The position numbers were made by a program, and so were the translations under genes. Below are positions 1-10,621 of a stretch of 64,000 nt of DNA, piece after piece (position 1 is the stretch's first letter; the number at the start of each line of letters is the position of its first letter). Below the pieces are notes generated by a model. The model searched no databases. It saw nothing but the letters and a program-made list of their open reading frames with translations, and was not told where the DNA came from. The stretch covers positions 14,516,032 through 14,580,031 of the forward strand of contig NC_080582.1 of the NCBI RefSeq assembly GCF_029962835.1, written 5' to 3'. This DNA comes from Magnolia sinica (taxonomy: Eukaryota > Streptophyta > Magnoliopsida > Magnoliales > Magnoliaceae).

Positions 1-414
1 ATGAAATACATATTTACTTATCATACTTTATCTTTTTCACATGTCACGGTCTAGAATTTGGGTCATGGATACTTTATTCGATATCCGAATTTTAGAGTAC
101 GACGTTATAAGCTCATACGTTATCTACACATTAATAGTATTATAAAAAGAATACGTGAACTAAGATTTTCTACCCAAGTCGTCATCTCGGGTTCCATTCA
201 AACCCTTTTCTAAACTCTTCTCGCATATCTTTTCCTAGCTTTTGTCTCATCTATTATTACTCACCTTGGATTCCATTCAAACCCTCTTCTAAATTTTTAT
301 CCAATCTGTTCGCTTTTGTCCCATCCATTATTACTGCATCTGCACCAATGTAGCCATTTTATCAATGGACTCCACCACAATTTTCATTATTTTAACCAAT
401 TTGATACAAGATGT
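1..414. other. AT-rich sequence without a recognisable gene
   Basis: I see no coding signal, RNA gene or terminal repeat here. Two similar phrases (cattcaaacccttttctaaac near 197 and cattcaaaccctcttctaaa near 273) suggest a small degenerate direct duplication. The similarity to the 35.6-kb region begins around 385-415. Confidence 0.5.
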
Positions 415-1380
415 TCACCGAATTTAGTTGGTTTATTTTGGAAGTAGCTGATTAGGGGTGTTAATTATCCTTACCATGTGGGGGCCACTTTGATGTATTT
501 GTTGTATATTTAAACTATTCATCTGTTTTTTTTTTTTTTTTTAATCTCATTTAAGTGATCTCAAACCTTAAGAAGGTTCAAATCTCATGTGGACCATACC
601 ACTACAGATGGTGATTAATGGCCACTAAAAACTTTTTGTGGGCCACTGAAATTGTGGATCAATTTGTCTTTGCATTATCAGTTATTGACAGTATCAACGA
701 GTTTGATTGCAAATAAAATTACAAAAACCTTACATGAGCCCTTGGGAATTTTAAACGGTGAGGCACTCAATCACCACTGTTTCCTGTGGTGTGGTCTTCC
801 TTAAGGTGTAACCCTTAATCCGCCCTGTTTTGAGTTGATACTTACCACATTTATTATTATTTTATCACAAGACTGTCGTATGCAGGCAAAAATACCAGTA
901 ACTCCCTTGCATCATGACCGTCGTGAGTTCACGTCACCAAGTTATTTAGGCCCTACCAAGACGTATGTATTCCATCCAAACCGACCTTTCAGTTTTCAAG
1001 ATCGTATTAGGGCTTGAAATGAGAGAGATCCAAGGCTTAAGTGAACCGCACCAAATAAATCAATGGGGATTGAACGTATACCATTGAAAGCTTTCAAGGG
1101 TCATAGAAGTTTTGGATCAATCAGATATATGTTTTTTTCTTATCCAAGTCTTTATAAGCTTATGAACGGTTTGGATGGAAAATAAATATGGTTTCAACGG
1201 TGGGAATCCTTGTCCCCACTCCTTTAAGTGTTATGGTCCACTTGATCTATTGATCTGCCTAATTTAGCCTTTCATGCCCTGAAATGATCTCAAAAAACAG
1301 ATAAACAGTGTGGATATAATGCATAAATCATGATGGGCCGACAGAACATGATGATGTCGCGCGTTACACCACCAAGTCCG
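415..1380 (+). repeat. Duplicated segment, direct copy at about 35610-36990
   Basis: From the phrase around 'gaatttagttggtttatttt' onward the sequence can be followed base by base in the 35.6-37.0 kb region. Shared landmarks are a 'gggggccactttgat' block, a 'tttgtgggccactgaaatt' block, a 'gcaggcaaaaataccagta' block and a foldback repeat running from about 930 to 1380. The 35.6-kb copy carries an extra partial internal duplication of roughly 300 bases near 35935-36240 that is absent here. No gene is supported; the short ORFs inside lie in repeat sequence. Confidence 0.7.
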
Positions 1381-1660
1381 CTACCCTTTCCGTGTGCCTC
1401 GCTTCTGAGACATGACTCTTGGCTTTTTACTCTTCGTTTCAATAAAGCAGATGAATGTTTTTAATTTTAATAGAGAGCACACACAATCGCCTTGCACGTG
1501 CTGACATGGAATGTCTGTGCAACATCGGACCGTTCATTACGTGGGCCTCGATGTAAATGTTTAGTATAAAAATCCTTGCTAGTTCACTTATTATGTGAGC
1601 TGGTATACATATTCAATCAAATGCTGCCACGTCACAAACCACGATGGTTGGTGGTTATTG
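1040..1660 (+). repeat. First block of an inverted duplication with 38600-39270
   Basis: Read on the minus strand, 39270 down to about 38590 follows this block: the 'ccaaataaatca' and 'ttgaacrtataccattgaaag' phrases, 'gagacatgactct(t)ggctttt', 'aaagcagatgaatgttttta' and 'aacatcggaccgttyatta' occur in the same order. The partner carries a 171-bp MITE (38711-38881) that is missing here at the position of 'tactcttcgtttcaataaag'. Confidence 0.7.
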
Positions 1661-1664
1661 GAAT

Positions 1665-2241
1665 GGATGCGGATTAGCTAATGACAAGTGGAGTAACAAG
1701 ACTCGCTAATGAAGTAAGGTCACCTAATTATGTAAGCCCCACCATAATGTATGTGTTTTATCCACACTGTCCATCCATTTGGAGAGATCATTTCAAGGCA
1801 AAAGAAGAAGAATGAGGCAGATCTAGGCAGATCTAGAGCACACCCCCCTAGAAAACAGTGGGGAGAGTGTGGCCAGAGTTGAAACCTTCTTGAGTTCCAC
1901 CACGATGTTTATTTAAGATTCAACTTGTTCATAAGTTTTTTTTTTTTTTTTTTTTTTAAAGACATGAATTAAGGGATAAAAACAAATATACGTTTGATTG
2001 AAAACTTTTTTGGGCCTCATAAGCTTTTAATGGTGGGCTTCACTCTCCCCTCTGTTTTCTGTGGTGGGTCCAATGGAGCTTTGGATCTTAATCATTTTTT
2101 GCATCATGCCTTAAAATTATCTATCAAAATGGATGAATGATGTGGATACAACATATGCATCATGGTGGGGCATATAAAACTTAGTGATGTGACTTCAATG
2201 GCGAATCTGCTACTAAATTTGTCAGTTACTAATCCGTGTCT
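1665..2241. mobile_element. Mutator-like MITE (GG-CGCGGATTAGCTA family), copy 1
   Basis: The element begins GGATGCGGATTAGCTAATGA and ends with the inverted version (...ACTAATCCGTGTCT). Long imperfect terminal inverted repeats (TIRs) cover at least 100 bases per side and include the 'ccaccataatgtatgtgtt' and 'catcatggtgggg' arms. The flanks tattggaat and tatccaaat are a diverged 9-bp TSD. The inverted paralogue near 38.5 kb has the unoccupied site, with a single tatccaaat after ggtggt. There is no coding capacity. Long TIRs plus a 9-bp TSD indicate a non-autonomous Mutator-like element; the family assignment is inferred. Confidence 0.75.
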
Positions 2242-2262
2242 TATCCAAATCCACAAAATCAA

Positions 2263-2858
2263 GGAGGTGGAATATATACTGACAGGTTGAGTAGCTATAC
2301 TCCCTACTCAAGTTAGGTCACAAGTTCTGTGGGACCCACCATAATGTATGTGTTTTATTGCGCTAATGACAGGTTGCGTAGGGAGACTCCACTAAAGTGA
2401 TGTCACCAAGTTCCATGAGACCCACCATGATGTATTTGTTGTATCCACACTGTTCTTCCATTTGGAGATATAAATTTAGCGCATGAGTGAATCCAAAGCT
2501 CAAGTAGACTTCACATAACATAGGAGAGAGAGTGACACTCACCATTAAAAATTTCTATCAGGATGAAATTCGTGTTTTCTCTTCTTTCACGTTTGTTTTA
2601 ACCTATGAAGACATTGGATCTCAAGTAAACATCATAGTGGACCTTAGGAAGGTTTCAACCATCGGCGTCACTCTTCCTCCTGTTTTCTGTGGTGGGGTCC
2701 ACTCCAGATTTAGATATGACTTATTCTTTGGCTCATGTCCTAAATTTATATCTCCAAATGAATGGGCGCTGTGGATACAACACATGCACCATGGTGAGTC
2801 CTAAAGAACTTGGTGACGTTACTAGAGCAGGAGTCTAGTCAGCGGCTAATCCGCGTCC
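2263..2858. mobile_element. Mutator-like MITE with a duplicated left arm
   Basis: It has the same TIR family as its neighbour. The left TIR starts GGAGGTGGAATATATACTGA and the right end reads ...GCGGCTAATCCGCGTCC. Flanks caaaatcaa and ccgaatcaa match at 7 of 9 positions, and the inverted paralogue has 'ccactgaatcaacgcattt' uninterrupted, so this is a separate insertion 21 bases from the previous one. The first ~98 bases of the left arm are followed by a second version of the same arm (from about 2361), so the element has one and a fraction left arms. Confidence 0.72.
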
Positions 2859-2884
2859 CCGAATCAACGCCTTTCCTGCGGGTC

Positions 2885-4041
2885 AAGAGCATCTGTGGAC
2901 TATGAGGCTGTCCGGTTTCTCACCATGCCTTGGGTACTACCCCTACTGTTTGGAAGCCACCTCCGATAGCTAGTGTCAACTTGATGCATAAATTTTATCC
3001 ACACCGTCCAATCAATTTTCCTAATCACTTTAGAATACTGGACCAAAATAAAGGTAGATCCAAGTCTCAAGTGGACCACACCACATGAAGCAAACGTGCT
3101 ACGGATGGCCACCATTGAAACCTTTTCAGGCTCCACCGTGTTGTTTATTTGCCATCCGAGCTGTTGATATGGTCATATACACCTGCATAAAAGTGGAAAA
3201 AACAATTATCATCTTGATTCAAAATTTTTGTGGTCTCAAGAAATTTTCAGCGGTAGTAATTTAATCCCCACATTGTGGTCCATTTAAGCCTCTGATCTTT
3301 GCTATTTTTGTATGATAATTTAAAATAATATTTAAAATTGGATGGACGGTGTGGATAAAATTCACACATCACGTTGGCTCCTCAGTGGCCCTTGGATGTA
3401 CGGTGTGAATAAAATTCATACATCACGTTTTGCCCCTCAGTAGCCCGAGCCTCGGCCCGGATAGTACTAAATTCTCGCCCCTACTACCTGCCGGAGCTAG
3501 GGATAGGCAAAGGCTCAAGGGCCACTGAAGTGGCAATGAGATATATGAATTTAATCCACACCATTCATCCATTTTTCCTAATCAGCTGATAGTACTGGAC
3601 CAGAAATACTACAGATCCAAGTCTCAAGTTAACCACACCATGGTAAGTAACCGTGCTGAGGATGCCCAACATTGAAAACTTTTCAGGGTCCACCGTATTG
3701 TTTATTTGCCATCCAACCTATTGATATGGTAATATAAACCTCGATGAAATGAGAAAACAAATATCATCTTGATTCAAAATTTACATGGGTTTTAAGAATT
3801 TTTCAACATTATTAATCCCCATTTGTGGTCCATTTTAGACTTAGATCTTTGCTATTTTTGAGATTATAATATAAAATAATATTTAAAAATGAATGAACGG
3901 TGTGGATAAAATTTATTTATCATGTTGGACCCCCAGTGGGACGGGAGCCTCAGCCTGTCCCCAGCTACGAACAGGGGAACACTTGGGGACGTGGAAACTG
4001 CATGTCTGACATTGTCATGGATGGAGTGCGTCCGCCTCATT
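2885..4041. mobile_element. Insertion made of two tandem foldback repeats
   Basis: The inverted paralogue runs straight from 'gaatcaacgcatttcc' into 'agccgtctatctaaat', whereas this copy has about 1.15 kb between the two phrases. The insert contains two related units, about 2940-3445 and 3446-3965. Each has a left arm with 'aattttatccacaccgtcc'-type sequence and a right arm with its inverse. Shared interior phrases include 'caagtctcaag' and 'gatctttgctatttttg'. It does not code. End points are approximate because the TSD is not clear. Confidence 0.55.
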
Positions 4042-4140
4042 GCGGGACAGCTGCCGTCTATCTGAATATTATAAATGAACAGGGAAGCGGTTTGGGTGGA
4101 TATCCGGATCCAGTGGGCCATTGTGATGTATGTGGCTTAA

Positions 4141-4544
4141 GGGCCTGTTTGGCCGGACAGATTGGATGGGATTGGACGGTATTAGGGTGAGTTGCACAGA
4201 TTTCAAGGTAATGATAGCTGCTGATTGGTGCAAGATTTATGGCATTGCTATATCCCGGGATTGCTATATCTGATCTGTTTGGTACACCCAGCCAATCCTA
4301 GGATTGAACCTTCGAATCCCTTCCAATCCTTCAAACCAAACACGTCTTAGGCAATTTTGAAGGGATTGGGGTGGATTGGATGGGATTTAAAGGTAATGAT
4401 GGTGATGTAGCGGATTATCTTAAGATCCATGGGATTGCTATATCCCGGGATCAGCATCCCTTGTCTGTTTGGCACCCTGCCAATTCCGGGATCTATCTTC
4501 CAATCCCTTCCTATCCCTTCCAAGCTGCCCCGCCAAACAGGCCC
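4141..4544. mobile_element. PIF/Harbinger-type (Tourist-like) MITE, internally dimeric
   Basis: It begins GGGCCTGTTTGGCCGG and ends CCGCCAAACAGGCCC, flanked on both sides by TAA (4138-4140 and 4545-4547), the usual 3-bp target of PIF/Harbinger elements. The inverted paralogue at about 38365 has the empty site with a single TTAA. Inside are two similar half-elements meeting near 'ccaaacacgtcttagg' at 4334-4350; both contain 'aaggtaatgat' and 'ttgctatatcccgggat'. No protein is encoded, so mobility would have needed a transposase from elsewhere. Confidence 0.8.
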
Positions 4545-4860
4545 TAAATTCACACCGTCCATTCATTTTTAAAGCTCATTTTAGGCCTGATTTAAAAAAT
4601 GAAGGAAATCTAAATCTTAACTTGACTATACCACGAGAAACAACAATGATAATGATGAAATCCCCATCATTAAAAACTTCATAGGGGTCATTAGAATGTT
4701 TACTTGCCATCCAACCTTTGACAAGTTCCAAGAGACCTATATGAAGAGATCAAATAAATATTAGCTTGATCCAAAAATTCCGTAGTGCGCGAAAGGATTT
4801 TACTTGGTCAATTAGTATCTCGTATTATGGTCCACCTGATATTTGAATATACTTTATTTT
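4545..4860 (+). repeat. Second block of the inverted duplication (partner 38000-38367)
   Basis: After the Harbinger-type MITE the sequence continues as the reverse complement of about 38367 downward, with 'cacaccrtccatycattt', 'tcattttaggyatgattt' and 'accayac' phrases in order. Similar blocks also occur at 5260-5460 and 43425-43590, so this piece belongs to a wider dispersed family. Confidence 0.5.
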
Positions 4861-5875
4861 GGAGATCATGCCGGCGCCCAATAAATAGTTAGCTACCGTG
4901 ATCTGTCAAAAAGCGATGGATGGCGATGGATTTTTCAAAAACGTCATAGGAGGCCCCACCTAACTTCCTGTCGCAGATCTAGAAATCCGCGTGATAAGAA
5001 AGCAAACTTCGAATTACATGGTAATCTCGTATCTGATAGTTGGTAAGCGCATGCTTGGAATTTTTTTTTTGTTTTTTGCACACGCCACGTGTCACTCTGT
5101 CCGGGATATTAGTGTTGAAACAATGTCGGTCTAGCGCTGAGCCGTGGAGGTGGACCCGGCCGCTAAAAAAGACCTGGCGTGATTTGGGTGGATCCCCGGA
5201 TCCACTGAGGTTGCTGGATCCCTATCTGTGGGGTCCATGTGATGTGCGTTCTTTACCTCTAAACTGCTCATCCATTTTAAGAGCTGATTTTAGAATACTA
5301 AAGAAAAAAATGAAACATATCCGAATCTTAGGTGGACCGTATCACACGAAACTGTAGTCATTGAATCCCCACTATTAAGAGCTTCATGAAGGCCATATGA
5401 TGTTTGTTTGTCATTCAATCCATTCATAATGTCACAGAGATCAGGATGAAGAGACTACATATATATGCTGTCTGTGTGTGGGCCCCACTGTGAAGTGTGT
5501 TGAGCATCAACACCGTGCATTTGATGGGTTTCCTTTAGGTTAGGGCATACCACAATAATCAGTATATATGGAACTCAGGTGAGTCATACCATCTAAAATT
5601 ATAGGAAGACATACCTAAAACATATAAAAGTACTTAGTGGGGCCCACATGAGTTTTGCATACGGCTAAAACTTCGTCTGACCTCCCATCCAAGTGGAACA
5701 CACGCACACACTATGGATGGGCTTGATTTGTGAACCACATCTGGGTAGGTTCAATAAATGATTATAAATGTTTTAATGAGAAGATAACTCCTTCGACTGC
5801 TGTATGTGATATGGCCCACCCAAGTCATGAATTGACTTGATTTTTAAGGACGTGGCCACATATATTACGGTGTGC
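4861..5875. other. Repeat-derived sequence, no gene seen
   Basis: It holds half-copies of the foldback family (about 5200-5460) and a second stretch with 'gtgtgtgggccccact' and 'atggcccacccaag' motifs (5470-5860). The ORF-like stretch around 5040-5357 lies mostly in these repeats and shows no domain. From about 5280 the sequence begins to match copy 2 of the large segmental duplication (43415 onward). Confidence 0.45.
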
Positions 5876-6164
5876 CGATGGTGGAGGATTCCAACAAAAT
5901 TTGCATATGGGCAATTATGATTCGTGGGATGTATCTACAGCGTACATTCATTTTGCCATACCAATTTTGGGTGCAAACTAAAAAATAGGCCGATCAAAGG
6001 CTCAAGTAAACCATGCCACACGAAACAGCAATGATAATAATACCAATCATTGAAACCTTGATAGGACTCACATGATGGTCAATTAAAATCTAACTTGTCT
6101 TATGGCCACAGGGGCATGGGTGAAGTTTTAGCAGACCCCGGCAAGAATTTAAAGATTGGCCTTT

Positions 6165-7182
6165 AATCATTAATGTTTTATAAGATGTGGTCCAAGGTGG
6201 GACCACCATCACAACCGCACTATGTTGGTGAGGCAGAAAGGCGGACTTAATTGGCTCCCTTGCAAGTTGCATGTGAGCTTCATCTCTAATGGAATAGAGA
6301 ATCTTTGCGTGTAATAAACAAGAATATCTTATTTATTATAATGTAATTGGCCACATCATCCTAGATGGGATTTAGTACAGCAGTGTTGACAACATGAGAG
6401 ATGATGTGGACCAATGATAATGCAAGAAAATAAATAAAAAAAATATGCCGAGACGATAAGGACTACTCTAATAAAGCCACGTGGCCCGTCAAATCTGCCT
6501 AGCCCACCTTCATTAATGTTTTATAAGATGTAGTCCAAGGTGGGACCACCGTCGTAACCACACCATGTTGGGTGAGGCAGAAAGGCGCACTTAATCTGCT
6601 CCCTTGCATGTGAGCTTCATCTCTAATGGAATACGAATCTTTGCATGTAATAAACAAGAATATCTTATTTATTATTATGTAATTGGGCACATCATCCTGA
6701 AAAGATCTAGTACAGCAGTGCTGACAACATGAGAGATGATGTGGACCAATGATAATGCAAGAAAATAAATAAAAAAATATGTCGAGATGATAAGGACTAC
6801 TCTAATAAAGCCACATGGCCAGTCAAATCTGCCTAGCCCACCTTCATTGATGTTTTATAAGATGTGGTCCAAGGTGGGACTACTGTCGCAACTGCACCAT
6901 GTTGGGTGAGGCAGAAAGGCATACTTAATCTGCTCCCTTGATTGTGAGCTTCATCTCTAATGGAATACGAATCTTTGTGGGTAATAAACAAGAATATCTT
7001 ATTTATTATAATGTAATTGGGCACATCATCCCAGACGGGATTTAGTACAGCACTGCTGACAACATGAGAGATGATGTGGGCCAATGATAATGCAAGAAAA
7101 TAAATAAAAAAAATATGCCAAGATGATAAGGACTACTCTAATAAAGCCACGTGGCCCGTCAAATCTGCCTAGCCCACCTTCA
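6165..7182 (+). repeat. Tandem triplication, units of about 334-343 bp
   Basis: Three head-to-tail units start near 6165, 6509 and 6843; the 'atgttttataagatg' anchor lies at 6173, 6516 and 6850. Each unit carries 'gtggtccaaggtgggac', 'gcttcatctctaatggaata', 'aacaagaatatcttattt' and 'gccacrtggccmgtcaaatc', with few differences among units. Copy 2 of the segmental duplication has only part of one unit near 46000-46720, split by a Mutator-like MITE. The similar minus-strand ORFs in the units are by-products of the repetition, with no domain or codon signal. Confidence 0.8.
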
Positions 7183-7414
7183 TGGCTATAGGTACGCTGA
7201 AAATGTAGAAAATTATCCATCGGTGAGTGTGAGATTTTATTTGGGAGCAGGTGGGCGTGGTTGAAGGAATGCAGATCCTCGTTTATCTGTTTTTCAATCT
7301 CAATTTAAGCGAAGTCGGATTACTCAGTGTGCTTTTATTATAGTGAGTAAACTCAGTTGGGCATACCTTAAATATGTGGTTTAACCACGCCATCAGTCTG
7401 TTTTTCCTTTTTTA

Positions 7415-7540
7415 AAAAAAAAATTTTTACACACACCACCACACACTCATGCCATGGTGGGATTCCACCACTTATGGGTACTCGAATCCTCAACCAGGTG
7501 TTGAAACGCCTGGGAGTTTAATACGGGAGTAAGAGTAAGG
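7415..7540 (-). mobile_element. tRNA-like SINE fragment
   Basis: On the minus strand there is a B-box-like GATTCGAGTACCC (the + strand has 'gggtactcgaatcc') followed by 'gtggtggaatcccaccatgg', a 'gagtgtgtggtggtgtgtg' segment and an A/T-rich tail near 7415. The arrangement matches the fragment at 12545-12690. The A box is degenerate and no TSD was found. Confidence 0.45.
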
Positions 7541-7599
7541 ACCCATTTTTAAAGTTCCGTAGGCCATAAGTGGGTCGTACAATAGGAAATTTCTCCAGG

Positions 7600-8930
7600 G
7601 GCAGTAACCAATCCGTTTCAGTGTGATTGGTGAGTAATTCCCCACTGTTTTCTGTGGTGGGGTCCACCCCCTGTCTTTCCATCTAATTTAAGGTTTGATC
7701 CTAAAATTGAAGCATATCTAAAGATCAAGTGGATCATACCACTGAAAATAATGGGGATAATAATTTCCACCATTGAAACCTTTTTAGGCCCTGCATTGAT
7801 GTTTATTTGTCATCCAACCTGTTCATAAGATCATACAAAAATGGAAGAAAGGAAAACACAAATATAAGCTTGATCTAAAACTTATGTTAGCCCCAAGAAC
7901 TTTTTAACGGTAGACATTCAATTCAACTGTTTACTGTAGTGTGGTCCATTTGAACATTGTACATGCCTCGTTTTGAGCTCAAGCCTTAAAATTATCTGCT
8001 AAAATGGATAGATAGAGCAGATAAAATACATAAATCATGGTGGACCTCACACAGTTACTATGCAATCCGCTTCCAGTTTAAGCATATAAGTCTAAAATTG
8101 AGATAGATACAAGGCACTAGAAAGCCATACAATGGAGATTGAACATCCACCGTTAAAAACTTCACAGTCCGTGATTGAGATTTGTTCTTTCCATTCATCC
8201 AGCTCCATGTGCCCTTGTGAACATTTTGAGTGGCAAATAAACATCCAGGTCCAATTGAGGCTTTTCACTTGTTTCAATTTTGGGCTTATCACCTTTGACT
8301 TTGAGGATCAAAAAACAGATGAACGGAGTAAAACCAATACATCACAGTGGGCCCCACAACTCCCCCGTGTGGATTAATTTACATATAGGCAGAGGGAGGA
8401 CGAAATTGCTTCTCATGGTGACCTAACTATAGACAGATGGTCCTGTCAGGGCTCCATGGCCCACCATGATGTACCTGTTTTATTCATATAAAAAACCAAT
8501 TTTGACATATCATTTTAAGGCATTAGCTGGAAAAAGAGGCAGATTTAATGCTCAATGGACCACACCACATGTGGGGATTGAAAGCTTACTGCTGAAAACT
8601 TCTACGGGGGAATTGAATTTTGCATCATGATGATATTTTTGCTTTTTCCTTCATACATGTCCATGTGACCTTATTAATAGTTTTGATGTCAAATAAACAT
8701 CATGGTAGTTCCTAAGAAGTTTTCAACAGTAGGATTTCAATCCCCACTAATTCCTGTGGTATGGTCCACTTGAGCTTTCAATCTACCTCCTTTTGGGATT
8801 AGTGTCCTAAATTGATAGGTAAAAATGGATGGACGGCTGGGATAAAACATATACATTGTTGTGAGTCCCACCGATCCCCTTACGGGACCTTCCCTCTCTA
8901 GGTAGGTCGTGGTGGGGCAGAACACAATCG
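7600..8930. repeat. Cluster of foldback repeats without a gene
   Basis: At least two dispersed foldback units lie here: about 7615-8060, and about 8430-8905 with arms 'ccaccatgatgtacctg' and 'catatacattgttgtgagtc'. A partial unit lies between them (8090-8370). The units share 'accacaccac', 'catccaacctgttcataag' and 'gatggaygg' motifs found throughout the window. The copy-2 counterpart of the second unit is split by two later transposons. Confidence 0.55.
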
Positions 8931-9458
8931 GCGCCCTACCCTATGCGTGGCCAGATTTATTTCAACCCCCAGAATTCATAAATGACCGAAGTACCCAATC
9001 TTAGGAATAAACTAGTGTGGCCACCATACTTTTGCATACACAAGCTACAGTTCTAAAAAGTGAATTGCAAGATCTGGTGATCTAGACCATAGATCTGTGC
9101 TTTCTCACCATGGATAGAGTCTTCAAAAGAAGAATGTTTTCCTTTGGCTTTTTTTCCCAAATATGGATGGTTAGGAAGAGAAACAAAACAGTGGTATCGG
9201 GATCTTGAATTCGTAGAGAGCACTATTGGGGCAAATTACAGACCAACGGTCTGGATTACCGGATCTTGACCCCCCAATTCTCAAAATTAGAAAGGTGCTT
9301 CGAAATCATAAGCAAGACAAGTTTGGTCTCATTCTCGATCTTGACAGTCATTGGGTCTTAAGCCAAAGTCAGGGGTGACTCAGTAAAGGACCGAGTCAAC
9401 TAGTTAGGTCTGAGAGCTGAGTGGAGTTGGCCCTTCCATGATACACTCACCGCTCATC
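8931..9458. other. Duplicated intergenic sequence, no gene seen
   Basis: This stretch is shared with 50145-50690 ('ggccagatttatttcaacc', 'ccatagatctgtg', 'tcttcaaaagaagaatg', 'gggtgactcagtaaagga'). It is not foldback-like and may derive from the flank of an ancestral gene. The sequence gtggagttggcccttcc at its end is the unoccupied version of the copia insertion site at 50692-50696. Confidence 0.5.
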
Positions 9459-9467
9459 CTAGTTGAG

Positions 9468-10029
9468 GGAAGCGGATTGGCTGGTATACCACACACCACT
9501 GACCTCAATGGTGTGCAAAGCAGAACGCCTTGGTGGAAAGGAAATCAAAGTTGTGGGCCCCACAATGATATATTTATTATATTCACACTGTCCATCCATT
9601 TGGCCAGATCATTTTAGAGCATGAAAAATGAGTCATATCCAAAGATCAAATTAACCACACCACAAATAGAAGTGGGGACAATGATTCACAGCGTTAAAGC
9701 ATTTGTAAGGAGGCACACCATGATTTTTATTTTCCAACAAATCCGTTCATAAGGTAACATGGATGAAGGGAAAAAAAAAAACAAATCTCATATTGATCCA
9801 ATACTTCTGTGACTCCATGAAGGTTTCAATGGTAGACGTTCAATCTCTCACTGCTCTGCAGTATGGTCCACTTGATCTTTGGAATCTATCTTAATTTTAG
9901 GCTCAAGACTTGTAACAATCTCGCCAAATGGATGAACAGTTTGGATATAACACATACCTCATGATCAGGCCCACAGAACTTGGTGATGTCAACACATCAC
10001 TGAGGTCGGTGTTGTGTGGTACACCAGCC
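9468..10029. mobile_element. Mutator-like MITE (GGAAGCGGATTGGCTGG family)
   Basis: The left TIR begins GGAAGCGGATTGGCTGGT and continues 'accacacaccactgacctc'; the right end carries the inverted 'ggtgttgtgtggtacaccagcc'. The left flank ctagttgag (9459-9467) recurs as ctagttgag after the intact right end of the third copy (63717-63725), giving a 9-bp TSD. In this copy the last ~11 bases of the right end are deleted and the flank reads ctagctgtg. The element predates the segmental duplication because all three copies carry it. Confidence 0.72.
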
Positions 10030-10621
10030 CTAGCTGTGCTAAGTTGATCGAATCACCACTGTTTTCATTGCTGAATCGCAGTGTCAAAAGAGATCTGTTC
10101 TAATCATGTTTGAGTCAACTTGGCCAAGTCGCACAGTGCTTATACTAGACTTACAACCTTGATCTACAGTTCCCAACTTTCATGCTCTTAAATCAGATGG
10201 TTGGGAGCATCAGCCCAGTTCGATCTTTGCATCATGACCAGTCGATAATGATGAGGAACAAATGCAGATTTGACATTTCTGTATCAAATGTTACTTAAAA
10301 TTCCCGGAATGATGGGACGACAGCATTTTTCTTTGTTATTTCTCAAGCATTTCAATACATGAGCTGCACCCATACAAGCACATCTAAGAGTAGATTTCCA
10401 GCCATACAATGAATGGCTAACAAGTGTTGATAAACATAGCAAACTTTACATCATCACCATTGAAATATCTGTCATCATTCATGTCGATGACCTAAATCAT
10501 ATCACGATTTTGTTACTTCATGGCAATAACAGAAACTCAACAATTGCATGGAGCTCGTGTGGGGTGAGCAATACAAGCATATATCCATTCCTTCTCAGGG
10601 CTGGTTCTTTTGTGGCAAAGG
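10030..10621. other. Triplicated 3'-flanking sequence, no gene seen
   Basis: Shared by copy 1 (here), copy 2 (61450-62040) and the start of copy 3 (63725-64000), with 'ttcattgctgaatygcagtg', 'gatctacagttcc', 'cagttcgatctttgcatcat' and 'gagctgcacccatacaagca'. It lies on the 3' side of the minus-strand pseudogene and may be its old 3' UTR and downstream region. Confidence 0.5.

Noticed and set aside
6499..7084. Minus-strand ORFs of 63 and 83 residues that resemble each other, plus a similar one at 6090-6272
   Set aside because: They resemble each other only because the underlying DNA is tandemly triplicated; no domain, no start context, and the frame is not kept in the first unit.
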